The notes under the pieces were generated by a model. The model saw only the letters and a list, made by a program, of their open reading frames with translations, did not search any database and was not told the origin of the DNA. A program made the translations under genes and the position numbers. A stretch of 64,000 bases of DNA from the NCBI RefSeq assembly GCF_000803645.1, contig NZ_CP009122.1, positions 3,262,501 to 3,326,500 on the forward strand, written 5' to 3'. This DNA comes from Sphingopyxis fribergensis. Lineage in GTDB: Bacteria > Pseudomonadota > Alphaproteobacteria > Sphingomonadales > Sphingomonadaceae. This document shows positions 46,385-57,671 of this stretch, in pieces (the first letter of the stretch is position 1; every line of letters begins with the position of its first letter).

Positions 46385-47221
46385 GTGACCCTGCCCACCC
46401 TTTTGCGTCCACTGGTAACAGCGGCCCTCACAGGGCTGCTGTTGCTGGGGGGACCGGTCGCCGCGCAGACCTTTCCAAAGCTCGTAGGCAATCCGGTTGT
46501 CGATCAGGCCGACATCATTCCCCCTGCCGAGGAAGCGGCGCTTAACACGCAGCTGCTCGAACTGGAGAAGACCACCGGGCACCAGCTCGTCGTCGCCACG
46601 GTCAACGACCTCGAAGGCAATGACATCGCCGATTACGGCTACAAGCTGGGCCGCGCCTGGGGCATCGGCGACGAAGCGAGAGACGACGGCGTCGTTTTCC
46701 TCATCGCGCCGAATGAGCGGCGGATGAATATCGCGGTCGGGCTGGGGCTCGAACCCGTGCTGACCGACGCGCTATCGGGCCGGATCATCCGTGACGTCGT
46801 GACGCCCAAATTCAAGGCGGGCGACATGCCCGGCGGGATTCAGGACGGGGTCAATGCGATCGCGCAGCAGATCCAGCTGCCGCCCGAAGAAGCTGCGGCG
46901 CGCGCGGCCGCCGCCGACAAGGCCGAACGCGACCGCTCCGGCGATGGCAATTTCGGCGGCCTGTTCTTCGTCGGTTTCATCATCCTGATCTTCTTCGTCC
47001 TGCCGATGCTGTCGCGCATGGGGCGTGGGAAAAAGCATCGCCGCAGCGGCCCGTGGGGCGGCGCACCGATCATCATCTGGGGCGACGACGACTGGGGCGG
47101 CGGCAGCGGCGGCTCCTCTTGGGGCGGCGGTGGATCGAGTTGGGGCGGCGGCGGCGGCTTCGGCGGCTTTTCGGGCGGCGGCGGTTCGTTCGGGGGCGGC
47201 GGCGCCTCGGGCGGCTGGTAG
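46385..47221 (+). CDS. TPM-domain protein with Gly/Trp-rich tail (YgcG-like)
   Basis: 278 residues. GTG start; signal peptide (LLRPLVTAALTGLLLLGGPVAAQ), then a TPM domain (VVDQADIIPPAEEAALNTQL, TGHQLVVATVNDLEGND, RMNIAVGLGLEPVLTDALSG), one membrane helix (GLFFVGFIILIFFVLPML) and a glycine/serine/tryptophan-rich tail ending SFGGGGASGGW. Partner of LemA in the envelope; the TPM domain has been linked to photosystem repair in plants, but the bacterial role is unknown. Confidence 0.92.
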   Translation: MTLPTLLRPLVTAALTGLLLLGGPVAAQTFPKLVGNPVVDQADIIPPAEEAALNTQLLELEKTTGHQLVVATVNDLEGNDIADYGYKLGRAWGIGDEARDDGVVFLIAPNERRMNIAVGLGLEPVLTDALSGRIIRDVVTPKFKAGDMPGGIQDGVNAIAQQIQLPPEEAAARAAAADKAERDRSGDGNFGGLFFVGFIILIFFVLPMLSRMGRGKKHRRSGPWGGAPIIIWGDDDWGGGSGGSSWGGGGSSWGGGGGFGGFSGGGGSFGGGGASGGW

Positions 47222-47233
47222 GGAGCGCAGGAC

Positions 47234-47920
47234 GTGCCACAGAAGATTAGCCATGTAAGCGAAGCCGACCACGATATCGTCACCGCCGCGGTTGCCGCGG
47301 CCGAGGCGCATACGAGCGGCGAGATCGTCACCGTCGTTGCGGCCAAGTCGAACGATTACGACGATGTGGCATTGGTGTGGGCGAGCGTCATCGCCTTCAT
47401 CGCCATGTCGGCGATCGCGCTGTTCCCCGAATTTTATCGCGGGCTTTACGACCGGCTGACCGGCGGCTGGGGTCACGAGCTCACCGCCAATCAATGGCTT
47501 GGAACGGTGATTGCCGTCGGCGTGCTCAAATGGATCGGCATGTGGTTGATCCTGCTCTGGCGCCCGCTGCGCATGGCTTTGACCCCGCGCGCAATCAAGG
47601 CGCAGCGCGTCCGCGCCCGCGCGATCGACCTGTTCAAGGTCGGCACCGAGGCCAAGACGATCGGGCGCACCGGCATCCTCCTCTACCTCAGCCTGAAAGA
47701 GCATCGCGCCGACATCGTCGCCGACGAGGCGATCGCCGCCAAGGTCGCGCCCGGCGTGTGGGGCGAAGCGATGGCGGCGCTGATCGAGCGCGTGCGCGCC
47801 GGCAAGCCCGGCGAAGGCATGGCAGAGGCGGTGCGTCAGATGGGTATCGTGCTCGCCGAGCATTTCCCTAAGGGCGATGAAAATCCCAACGAACTTCCCG
47901 ACCGCCTGATCGAACTTTAG
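47234..47920 (+). CDS. second TPM-domain membrane protein
   Basis: 228 residues, GTG start 12 bases after the previous gene. N-terminal TPM-like part (VSEADHDIVTAAVAAAEAHTSGEIV) followed by two membrane helices (VWASVIAFIAMSAIALFPEF, TVIAVGVLKWIGMWLILLW) and the remainder of the domain with LYLSLKEHRADIVADEAI. Same family as the putative YgcG partner but with membrane insertion inside the domain. Third gene of the lemA operon. Confidence 0.85.
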   Translation: MPQKISHVSEADHDIVTAAVAAAEAHTSGEIVTVVAAKSNDYDDVALVWASVIAFIAMSAIALFPEFYRGLYDRLTGGWGHELTANQWLGTVIAVGVLKWIGMWLILLWRPLRMALTPRAIKAQRVRARAIDLFKVGTEAKTIGRTGILLYLSLKEHRADIVADEAIAAKVAPGVWGEAMAALIERVRAGKPGEGMAEAVRQMGIVLAEHFPKGDENPNELPDRLIEL

Positions 47921-47925
47921 GCCTG

Positions 47926-48010
47926 TCGTCATTGCGAGCGGCGAAGCCGCGTGGCAATCGGGCGTGGCCTCCACCGCCGCGACTGGCCCTGCTGCGCTCG
48001 CGACAACGAT
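47926..48010. repeat. GTCATTGCGAGCG-family repeat, degenerate pair
   Basis: TCGTCATTGCGAGCGGCGAA opens the element and CTGCGCTCGCGACAACGA closes it as an imperfect mirror. The family is common between sphingomonad genes. It lies between the TPM gene and the NUDIX gene. Confidence 0.65.
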
Positions 48011-48020
48011 AAGGACAGAT

Positions 48021-48566
48021 ATGACCCGCCCCGCCCCCGACACCCCCATCGAGACGCGGTGGGAAGGCCGCTTCATCACCGTGAAGCAGCAGGGAACGTG
48101 GGAATATGTCTCGCGCTCGCGTGGCATTCATGCCGCGGTGATCCTTGCGATCGACGAAGATGTCGACGGCCGCCACGTCATCCTCGTCGAACAATATCGC
48201 GTGCCGCTGAAAGTCCAGTGCCTCGAGCTGCCCGCCGGACTCGTCGGCGACGACACTGCCGGCGAGGCGCCCGAAATCGCGGCAGAGCGCGAGCTCGAAG
48301 AGGAAACCGGCTACCGCGCCGACCATTGGCGCACCGTCGGCGAATTCTACAGCTCGCCCGGCATGGTCAGCGAAAGCTTCACCCTGCTGGTCGCGACCGG
48401 GCTGACCAAGGTCGGCGAAGGCGGCGGGGTCGATGGCGAGGACATCATTGTCCACCGCGTCGCGCTGGACGGCATCGCCGATTTCGTCGCAGCGAAACGC
48501 GCCGAAGGTTGCGGGATCGATGTGCGCGTCGCGATGCTGCTGGCGGGTGGGTTGCTCGGGGTCTAG
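48021..48566 (+). CDS. NUDIX hydrolase (ADP-ribose pyrophosphatase-like)
   Basis: 181 residues. NUDIX box LPAGLVGDDTAGEAPEIAAE followed by RELEEETGY, and FYSSPGMVSESFTLLVA downstream, both typical of ADP-sugar pyrophosphatases (NudF group). N-terminal WEGRFITVKQQGTWEYVSR also fits. ATG at 48021 has AAGGAC upstream. Its last four bases overlap the convergent rhomboid gene. Confidence 0.9.
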   Translation: MTRPAPDTPIETRWEGRFITVKQQGTWEYVSRSRGIHAAVILAIDEDVDGRHVILVEQYRVPLKVQCLELPAGLVGDDTAGEAPEIAAERELEEETGYRADHWRTVGEFYSSPGMVSESFTLLVATGLTKVGEGGGVDGEDIIVHRVALDGIADFVAAKRAEGCGIDVRVAMLLAGGLLGV

Positions 48567-49198
48567 CGCGCCCCGAAACGCCAGCGAAGCAGCGGGCGTG
48601 CGAGCAGCAAGCCGGCGAGGAAGCCGCCGACATGCGCCCATATCGCGATCGCGCCAAAGCCGCCGCCACCAGCGAGGCCGATCAATAGTTGGAGCCCGAT
48701 CCACGCCGCCGCGAGCCATAAAGCCCGCACCCAGTGCCCCGGGATCGGGCCGATAGCGGGTGCCTGCGAGCGGCTGAAGATCAGCGCATATACCGCGATC
48801 AGTGCCGATATCGCGCCGCTGGCGCCGATCATCGGCACGGCCGATTGCGGATCGGCAAGAAACTGCGCGAGCGCGCCGCCATAGGCGCCGACGAGCAGCA
48901 ACACCGCCATCGCCTTCGATCCCAGCGGCGCTTCGAGCTGGCGCCCGATGAAGAGCAGCACGATGACATTGAAGACGATGTGCAGCACCCCGCCGTGCAG
49001 CAAAGCCGACGAAAGCGGGGTCAGTACAAAGGGAACCATCGTCCCCGGCGGAAGGATCAGCTCATTGCCGAAACGCGCAGGGATGAACCCCGCGCGCACG
49101 ATCGCGTCGACCTGGAATCCGGTGATCGACAACAGGACAAAGACGATGACGCAAACGAGCGCATAGCCCGTAACCAGCGGCGCTTCGTGCGGCTTCAT
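48563..49198 (-). CDS. rhomboid family intramembrane serine protease
   Basis: 211 residues, six membrane helices. Catalytic Ser127 in GASGAIS and His189 in WAHVGGFLAG, with the HGGVLHIVFNV motif of helix 2. Cuts transmembrane substrates at the inner membrane; substrate unknown. It follows greA by 13 bases on the same strand. Confidence 0.92.
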   Translation of the reverse strand: MKPHEAPLVTGYALVCVIVFVLLSITGFQVDAIVRAGFIPARFGNELILPPGTMVPFVLTPLSSALLHGGVLHIVFNVIVLLFIGRQLEAPLGSKAMAVLLLVGAYGGALAQFLADPQSAVPMIGASGAISALIAVYALIFSRSQAPAIGPIPGHWVRALWLAAAWIGLQLLIGLAGGGGFGAIAIWAHVGGFLAGLLLARPLLRWRFGAR

Positions 49199-49211
49199 CG
49201 CCCAAAACCCA

Positions 49212-49688
49212 TCAGATGAATTCGATCTTCTTCACCAGATAATATTTGTCGCCCGCAGGCACGGTGACTTCGATCTCGTCGTCGACGCGGCGACCGATCA
49301 GCGCGCGGCCGAGCGGCGAATTATAGCTGATCTTGCCATCCTTCGCATCCGCTTCGGCCTGGCCGACGATCTGATATTTGACCGGCTTGTCGTCCTCGTC
49401 GGCGAGGGTAACGGTCGCGCCGAACACGATGCGGTCGCCGGACAACATCGTCGGGTCGATCACCTGCGCGCGCGAAAGCTTGTCTTCGAGGTCGCCGATC
49501 GTCGCTTCGACCTGGCCCTGACGTTCCTTCGCTGCGTGATATTCGGCATTTTCCGAAAGGTCGCCATGCGCACGCGCTTCCTCGATCGCATCGACGATCA
49601 GCGGTCGCTCGGCCTTGAGTGCCGTGAGCTGCGAGCTCAGCTTCTCATAGCCTTCTGCCAGCATCGGCACCTTTTCAACGCTTGCCAT
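49212..49688 (-). CDS. greA: transcription elongation factor GreA
   Basis: Rescues backtracked RNA polymerase by stimulating transcript cleavage; 158 residues. N-terminal coiled coil with the acidic tip [15 protein letters not shown] and C-terminal FKBP-like domain ([18 protein letters not shown]). ATG at 49688 chosen ([16 protein letters not shown]). Downstream of carB across a 95-base gap. Confidence 0.97.
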   Translation of the reverse strand: MASVEKVPMLAEGYEKLSSQLTALKAERPLIVDAIEEARAHGDLSENAEYHAAKERQGQVEATIGDLEDKLSRAQVIDPTMLSGDRIVFGATVTLADEDDKPVKYQIVGQAEADAKDGKISYNSPLGRALIGRRVDDEIEVTVPAGDKYYLVKKIEFI

Positions 49689-49783
49689 TATCCTGTTGTC
49701 CTTCGTCAATAATCCAGCGCCAGCGAAGTTTCGCCGGGCGGCTGCGCCGCTGATCCGTCAATGTCGGGGGGTGGAGCGGTGCC

Positions 49784-53103
<3,320 letters not shown>

Positions 53104-53104
<1 letters not shown>

Positions 53105-53409
53105 TATTTTTGTTCTTCTGCTGCGTATGCTTCGTTGCCGACGAAGCCGAGTTTGATGTGGTCTGCGAATTCGGGCTTCTTCAGCTCTCGAAACACACAC
53201 TCAATCGTTTCGTATTTTGCATCGGATGCCGGCATCACGGCGACCAAGTTATCACTATTGAGTTTCAAGGTACCCGGCTTTGCACCGCACTGCGTCTCCA
53301 CACGCACCAGCCCAGCTTTCAGCCTATCCGCTTGGGAAGCTGCTGGACTCGTGGCGCATCCCGTCAACAACAGAACGGACATGATTGTCGGAACGGCGCG
53401 GGCAATCAC
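53104..53409 (-). CDS. small lipoprotein inserted between carA and carB
   Basis: 101 residues with a lipoprotein signal ([13 protein letters not shown], lipidated Cys18) and two further cysteines ([19 protein letters not shown]) that could form a disulfide in the periplasm. I do not recognise the family. The start is GTG at 53409 inside a GTGA overlap with the carA stop; its stop overlaps the carB start (TAATG). So its translation is coupled to both car genes although a periplasmic lipoprotein has no obvious part in carbamoyl phosphate synthesis. Confidence 0.75.
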
Positions 53410-54590
53410 TTCAACCCACCCACAAACTTCTCGAACAGATAGAAGCTGTCCTGCGGCCCCGGGCTCGCCTCGGGGTGATATTGCACGCTGAACGCATTCT
53501 TGCTCGTGATCGCGATGCCGCAGTTCGATCCGTCGAACAGGCTCTTGTGCGTCTCGACCACGCCGGCGGGCAGCGTCGAGGCGTCGACCGCGAAGCCGTG
53601 GTTCATGCTGGTGATCTCGACCACGCTGTCTTCCGCGCGCTGCACCGGATGGTTCGCGCCGCGGTGACCCTGATGCATCTTCATGGTTCTAGCCCCCGCG
53701 GCGAGCGCGAGCAGCTGGTGGCCGAGGCAAATGCCAAAGATCGGGACATTGCGTTCGAGCAGCCCCTTGATCACCGGCACCGCATATTCGCCCGTCGCCG
53801 CCGGATCGCCGGGGCCGTTCGACAGGAACACCCCCGCGGGGCGCAGCGCGACAATCTCTTCGAGGCTGGTCTTCGCGGGCACCACGGTGACGCGCGCGCC
53901 GGCCTTCACCAGGTTGCGGAAGATATTGTCCTTGGCGCCATAATCGACCGCGACGACATGGGGCGCGGGATCGCCCGCGCGCTTGTGATCCGACACATCA
54001 TAGCCCGAACCCAGATGCCAAACCCCCGCATCCCAAGCGCCCTGCCGTTCACGCGTCACCGTCTTGGCGAGGTCCATGCCCTCCAGCCCCGGCCAGCCCT
54101 GCGCGAGCATCAGCAGCTTGTCGATATCGAACTTGCCCTCGGGATGGTGCGCGACCACGCCGGTCGGCGCACCACCGTCGCGGATGCGGCGGGTCAGCGC
54201 GCGCGTGTCGATGCCCGCCAGCCCGATCAGCCCCTGCGCCGCCATCCAGTCGGGCAAAGTCTGGACGCTGCGGAAATTACTGGGCAGCGTCGGCAGTTCG
54301 CGCGTGACGCACCCGATCGCGGCGCGCTTGTCGCGCTCCATATCCTCGGGGTTCGCGCCGACATTGCCGATGTGCGGAAAGGTGAAGGTGATGATCTGAC
54401 CCGCATAAGAGGGGTCGGTCAGGATTTCCTGATAGCCGGTCATCGCGGTGTTGAAACAAATCTCGCCCACACCGGCGCCGCTGGCACCATAGCCGATGCC
54501 CCACAGGACGGTGCCGTCCGCAAGGACGAGGACGCCGGTGGCGCCCGAGGGCTGGACCGCAGGCGCGGCAGAGGGGTTGGCAGGTGCCAT
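53406..54590 (-). CDS. carA: carbamoyl-phosphate synthase small subunit
   Basis: Glutaminase subunit of 394 residues. N-terminal domain GVLVLADGTVLWGIGYGASG, FNTAMTGYQEILTDPSY; class I amidotransferase domain with nucleophile in FGICLGHQLLALAAG and the His/Glu pair in VQYHPEASPGP. First gene of the carA-lipoprotein-carB unit. It diverges from yqeY across 131 bases. Confidence 0.97.
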   Translation of the reverse strand: MAPANPSAAPAVQPSGATGVLVLADGTVLWGIGYGASGAGVGEICFNTAMTGYQEILTDPSYAGQIITFTFPHIGNVGANPEDMERDKRAAIGCVTRELPTLPSNFRSVQTLPDWMAAQGLIGLAGIDTRALTRRIRDGGAPTGVVAHHPEGKFDIDKLLMLAQGWPGLEGMDLAKTVTRERQGAWDAGVWHLGSGYDVSDHKRAGDPAPHVVAVDYGAKDNIFRNLVKAGARVTVVPAKTSLEEIVALRPAGVFLSNGPGDPAATGEYAVPVIKGLLERNVPIFGICLGHQLLALAAGARTMKMHQGHRGANHPVQRAEDSVVEITSMNHGFAVDASTLPAGVVETHKSLFDGSNCGIAITSKNAFSVQYHPEASPGPQDSFYLFEKFVGGLK

Positions 54591-54721
54591 TCAACATGCT
54601 CCGGACGGGGGGCTAAACGGCCGACCAAGTAGGCGGCAAAAAAGTGATTCACAAGCTATCGGATTAGGAATCTTCTCGCTAGAGAGGGCCTTTCCGAAAT
54701 TTGCAGCGCATGGGGACACGT

Positions 54722-55174
54722 ATGATTCGTGATGACATCAAGGCTGCGCAGGTCGCGGCGATGAAAGCCGGCGACAAGGCGCGGCTCGGCACCATCCGGC
54801 TGATGTTGGCCAAGATCAAGGACAAGGACATCGAGCTTCGCACCGGCACCGCGCCGGCCGACGACGATGTTCTCGTCACCGACGTCTTGCAGAAAATGGT
54901 CAAGCAGCGCCGCGAATCGATCACCATGTACGAACAGGGCGGCCGCCAGGAACTCGCCGACATCGAGGCGGCCGAGGTCGTCGTGATCGAGGATTTCCTG
55001 CCCGCGCAGCTGAGCGACGATGACGCGATGGCCGCGATCAAGGCGATCGTGGTGGAGTTGGGCGCCGAAAGCCTGAAGGACATGGGCAAGGTAATGGCCG
55101 CGGTGAAAGACCGGCTTGGAAGCCAGCTTGATATGAGCAAGGCGAGCGGGTGGGTGAAGGCGGCGTTGAGCTGA
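54722..55174 (+). CDS. GatB/YqeY domain protein
   Basis: 150 residues, homologous to the C-terminal tail domain of amidotransferase subunit GatB; probably tRNA-binding, role unclear. IRDDIKAAQVAAMKAGDKARLGTIR, MVKQRRESITMYEQGGR and EDFLPAQLSDDDA are diagnostic. ATG at 54722. In relatives it sits just upstream of dnaG; here 570 bases of repeat and a DUF559 gene intervene. Confidence 0.93.
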   Translation: MIRDDIKAAQVAAMKAGDKARLGTIRLMLAKIKDKDIELRTGTAPADDDVLVTDVLQKMVKQRRESITMYEQGGRQELADIEAAEVVVIEDFLPAQLSDDDAMAAIKAIVVELGAESLKDMGKVMAAVKDRLGSQLDMSKASGWVKAALS

Positions 55175-55180
55175 GACAGG

Positions 55181-55275
55181 CCCTCCCCTAGCCCCTCCCG
55201 CAAGCGGGATGGGAACCAGACGACAGCGATCTTGCTTCCCCCCTCCCGCTTGCGGGAGGGGTCGGGGGTGGGCAT
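55181..55275. repeat. REP-like inverted pair, left of DUF559 gene
   Basis: A reverse copy (55181-55210: CCCTCCCCTAG tail then CCCCTCCCGCAAGCGGGA) and a forward copy (55240-55275: CCCCTCCCGCTTGCGGGAGG plus GG and tail TCGGGGGTGGGCAT), tails pointing outward. The forward copy is identical over 36 bases to 55700-55735. Confidence 0.92.
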
Positions 55276-55287
55276 ATCGCTAGATAT

Positions 55288-55680
55288 ATGGACGGACAGT
55301 TTCAGCCACGAGATACACTGCGGGCGAAGGAGTTGCGAAATAGCGCGACGCCGGCGGAGCGAACGTTGTGGCATTGCCTGTCAGGACGAAAAGTCGGTGG
55401 ATGGAAATTCAGCCGACAAATGCCCGTCGGCCCCTATTTCGCAGATTTTCTGTGCCGCGAAGCGCAATTGATCGTCGAACTCGATGGATATTCGCATGAC
55501 GTGCGCCAAGATTATGATGAGCACCGGGATCATTGGCTTGCCGAAAACGGTTATCGGGTGCTTCGCTTCACGAACAGCGACGTGATGGCGAACGTCGAAG
55601 GCGTCGTGAGTGAGATCGAGCGCGGTCTTGCCCTTCTGCCCACCCCTAACCCCTCCCGCAAGCGGGAGGGGGACAAGTGA
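55288..55680 (+). CDS. DUF559 endonuclease-like protein
   Basis: 130 residues of the DUF559 family, related to very-short-patch-repair type PD-(D/E)XK nucleases. RAKELRNSATPAERTLWHCL, then WKFSRQMPVGPYFADFLCRE, then the active-site-like LIVELDGYSH and YRVLRFTNSDVMANVEGV. The last 15 residues (LLPTPNPSRKREGDK) are encoded by the adjacent repeat. The ATG at 55288 has no good SD and sits 13 bases after the left repeat. The gene lies between two identical repeat copies, inserted between yqeY and dnaG. Biochemical function is not established for the family. Confidence 0.85.
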   Translation: MDGQFQPRDTLRAKELRNSATPAERTLWHCLSGRKVGGWKFSRQMPVGPYFADFLCREAQLIVELDGYSHDVRQDYDEHRDHWLAENGYRVLRFTNSDVMANVEGVVSEIERGLALLPTPNPSRKREGDK

Positions 55681-55735
55681 AGCCATACGCAATTCTTCTC
55701 CCCTCCCGCTTGCGGGAGGGGTCGGGGGTGGGCAT
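55639..55735. repeat. REP-like inverted pair, right of DUF559 gene
   Basis: A reverse copy (55639-55672: tail CCCACCCCTAA then CCCCTCCCGCAAGCGGGAGG) overlaps the end of the DUF559 gene; a forward copy (55700-55735) ends ten bases before the dnaG ATG. Same outward-tail arrangement as the left pair. Confidence 0.92.
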
Positions 55736-55744
55736 GCCACGCGC

Positions 55745-57634
55745 ATGACCCTCACCCCGCAATGGCTGGACGAACTGCGCTCGCGCGTCACCCTGTCGAC
55801 CCTCATCGGCCGAACCGTGAAGGTCACGCGCGCCGGCCGCGAATATAAAGCCTGCTGCCCCTTCCATAACGAAAAGACGCCCAGCTTCACGATCAACGAC
55901 GAAAAGGGCTTCTACCACTGCTTCGGCTGCTCCGCGCATGGCGATGCGATCCGCTGGATGACCGACCAGCGCGGCCTGTCGTTCATGGACGCGGTGAAGG
56001 AACTCGCCGCCGAGGCCGGCATGGAGGTCCCCGCCGCCGACCCGCGCGCCGCGAAAAAGGCCGAGGAGGCGGCGAGCCTACGCGATGTCGTGCAGGGCGC
56101 CGCCGACTGGTTCACGCAGCAGCTCGGCAGCAGCAATGGCGCCCCGGCGCGCGAATATCTGGCGAAACGCGGCATTTCGGAGGCGACGCGCAAGGCGTTC
56201 GGCTTCGGCCTGGCGCCCGAAAGCCGCAGCGCGCTGAAAGAAGCGCTCAAGAAATTCCCGACCGCGATGCTCGTCGAATCGGGGATGCTGATCGCGGTCG
56301 AGGATAAAGAACCCTACGACCGTTTCCGTGGCCGCCTGATGATCCCGATCCGCGACGCGCGCGGGCGCGTGATCGCGTTCGGCGGGCGCATCTTGGGCGA
56401 CGGCGAGCCCAAATATCTGAACTCGCCCGACACGCCTTTGTTCGACAAAGGCCGTGTCCTCTACAATCTCGACAAGGCCTCGCCGGCGTCGCGGCAGACG
56501 AACCGGATCATCGTCGTCGAAGGCTATATGGACGTCATCGCGCTCGCCGAAGCCGGGATCGCCGACGCGGTCGCGCCGCTCGGCACCGCGTTGACCGAAG
56601 CGCAGCTTGGGCTGATCTGGCGGATGGTGCCAGTGCCGGTGCTCTGCTTCGACGGCGATAGTGCCGGGCAGAAAGCGGCGATGCGTGCCGCGATGCGCGC
56701 GCTCCCCCTGCTCCGCCCCGGCTTCAGCCTTGCCTTTGCGACGCTGCCCGCGGGGCAGGACCCCGACGATATCGTCCGTGCGCGCGGCGCCGAGGGGTTC
56801 AACGCCATCCTGGACGAGACGCAGCCGCTGGTCGAACGGCTCTGGGCGCATGAGGTCGCGGCGGGGCCGCTCGCCACCCCCGAGGAACGCGCCGCATTGA
56901 AGACGCGCCTGCTCGCGCACGCCGACGCGATCGAGGACGCCGACGTCCGCCATCACTATCGCGAAGCCTTCCGCGAGCGACTCGATACGCTGTTCGCGCG
57001 CAAGCAGCCCGAGCGCACGCAGCGCCAACCATGGACGCCAAACGCACCGCGCGGCGGACAATATGGCGGGGGCAATCGCCGCTTCGGTCCCGACCCGCGA
57101 TTGCAACCTCCGGCGGATGAGACGCGTTCCATCGGACAGGCGGGGATCGCGGCCCCGCTGATCGCCGCCCTGATCGGTGGATTGCTTCGCTATCCGGGCA
57201 TTATTCGACGCCATGACGAAGAGTTAGCGAGGCTGTCGATCGGCGATCCGGCCGATGCCGAACTGCTCGATGCGATGCTTGACATCGGAATGCGGCAAGA
57301 AGGGCTTGATTGCGAGGGGTTGCTTGCCATATTGGAGCCAATGAAAGTGTATAATAGGGCGACGACATTGCTCCGAGCCGATGGAATGCACTTCTCATTC
57401 AATCGCTCGCCGAAAAAGAATGAGGCTATCGATCACGATCGGGCGCAGAGGGAACTTTCCGAGTTTATCTCTCTCGTAAACACGCAGGCGGAGCTGAAAA
57501 TGCGCCGGTTGCGAGCCGATGAGATCGCCAGGGCCAGACTTGATGAACAGTCGATCGCGGAGCAGCAGCGGCTGCGAGCGATGGATGAAGACCTGATGCA
57601 CCGGCTCCAGGCGCTGCGCGAAGGCAGCGCCTAG
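55745..57634 (+). CDS. dnaG: DNA primase
   Basis: Makes RNA primers for replication; 629 residues. Zinc finger Cys38-His41-Cys59-Cys62 (CCPFHNEKTPSF, YHCFGCSAHGD), RNA polymerase core with Toprim acid EGYMDVIAL near 258 and FDGDSAGQKAA near 303, and a C-terminal DnaB-binding domain. ATG at 55745 follows the repeat directly; longer in-frame starts lie within repeat. From about 57190 on the codon choice is visibly less G+C-rich than in the first 480 codons (for example TTG CTT GCC ATA TTG, AAT AGG GCG). Operon with rpoD (37-base gap). Confidence 0.97.
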   Translation: MTLTPQWLDELRSRVTLSTLIGRTVKVTRAGREYKACCPFHNEKTPSFTINDEKGFYHCFGCSAHGDAIRWMTDQRGLSFMDAVKELAAEAGMEVPAADPRAAKKAEEAASLRDVVQGAADWFTQQLGSSNGAPAREYLAKRGISEATRKAFGFGLAPESRSALKEALKKFPTAMLVESGMLIAVEDKEPYDRFRGRLMIPIRDARGRVIAFGGRILGDGEPKYLNSPDTPLFDKGRVLYNLDKASPASRQTNRIIVVEGYMDVIALAEAGIADAVAPLGTALTEAQLGLIWRMVPVPVLCFDGDSAGQKAAMRAAMRALPLLRPGFSLAFATLPAGQDPDDIVRARGAEGFNAILDETQPLVERLWAHEVAAGPLATPEERAALKTRLLAHADAIEDADVRHHYREAFRERLDTLFARKQPERTQRQPWTPNAPRGGQYGGGNRRFGPDPRLQPPADETRSIGQAGIAAPLIAALIGGLLRYPGIIRRHDEELARLSIGDPADAELLDAMLDIGMRQEGLDCEGLLAILEPMKVYNRATTLLRADGMHFSFNRSPKKNEAIDHDRAQRELSEFISLVNTQAELKMRRLRADEIARARLDEQSIAEQQRLRAMDEDLMHRLQALREGSA

Positions 57635-57671
57635 AACCGAAACCACTTATTGCCCCTAGGCAGGAACAAAA

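Noticed and set aside
55181..55735. CRISPR-like array from repeated CCCTCCCGC palindromes
   Set aside because: Only four copies, in alternating orientation with unequal spacers that include a coding gene; this is a REP/BIME pattern.
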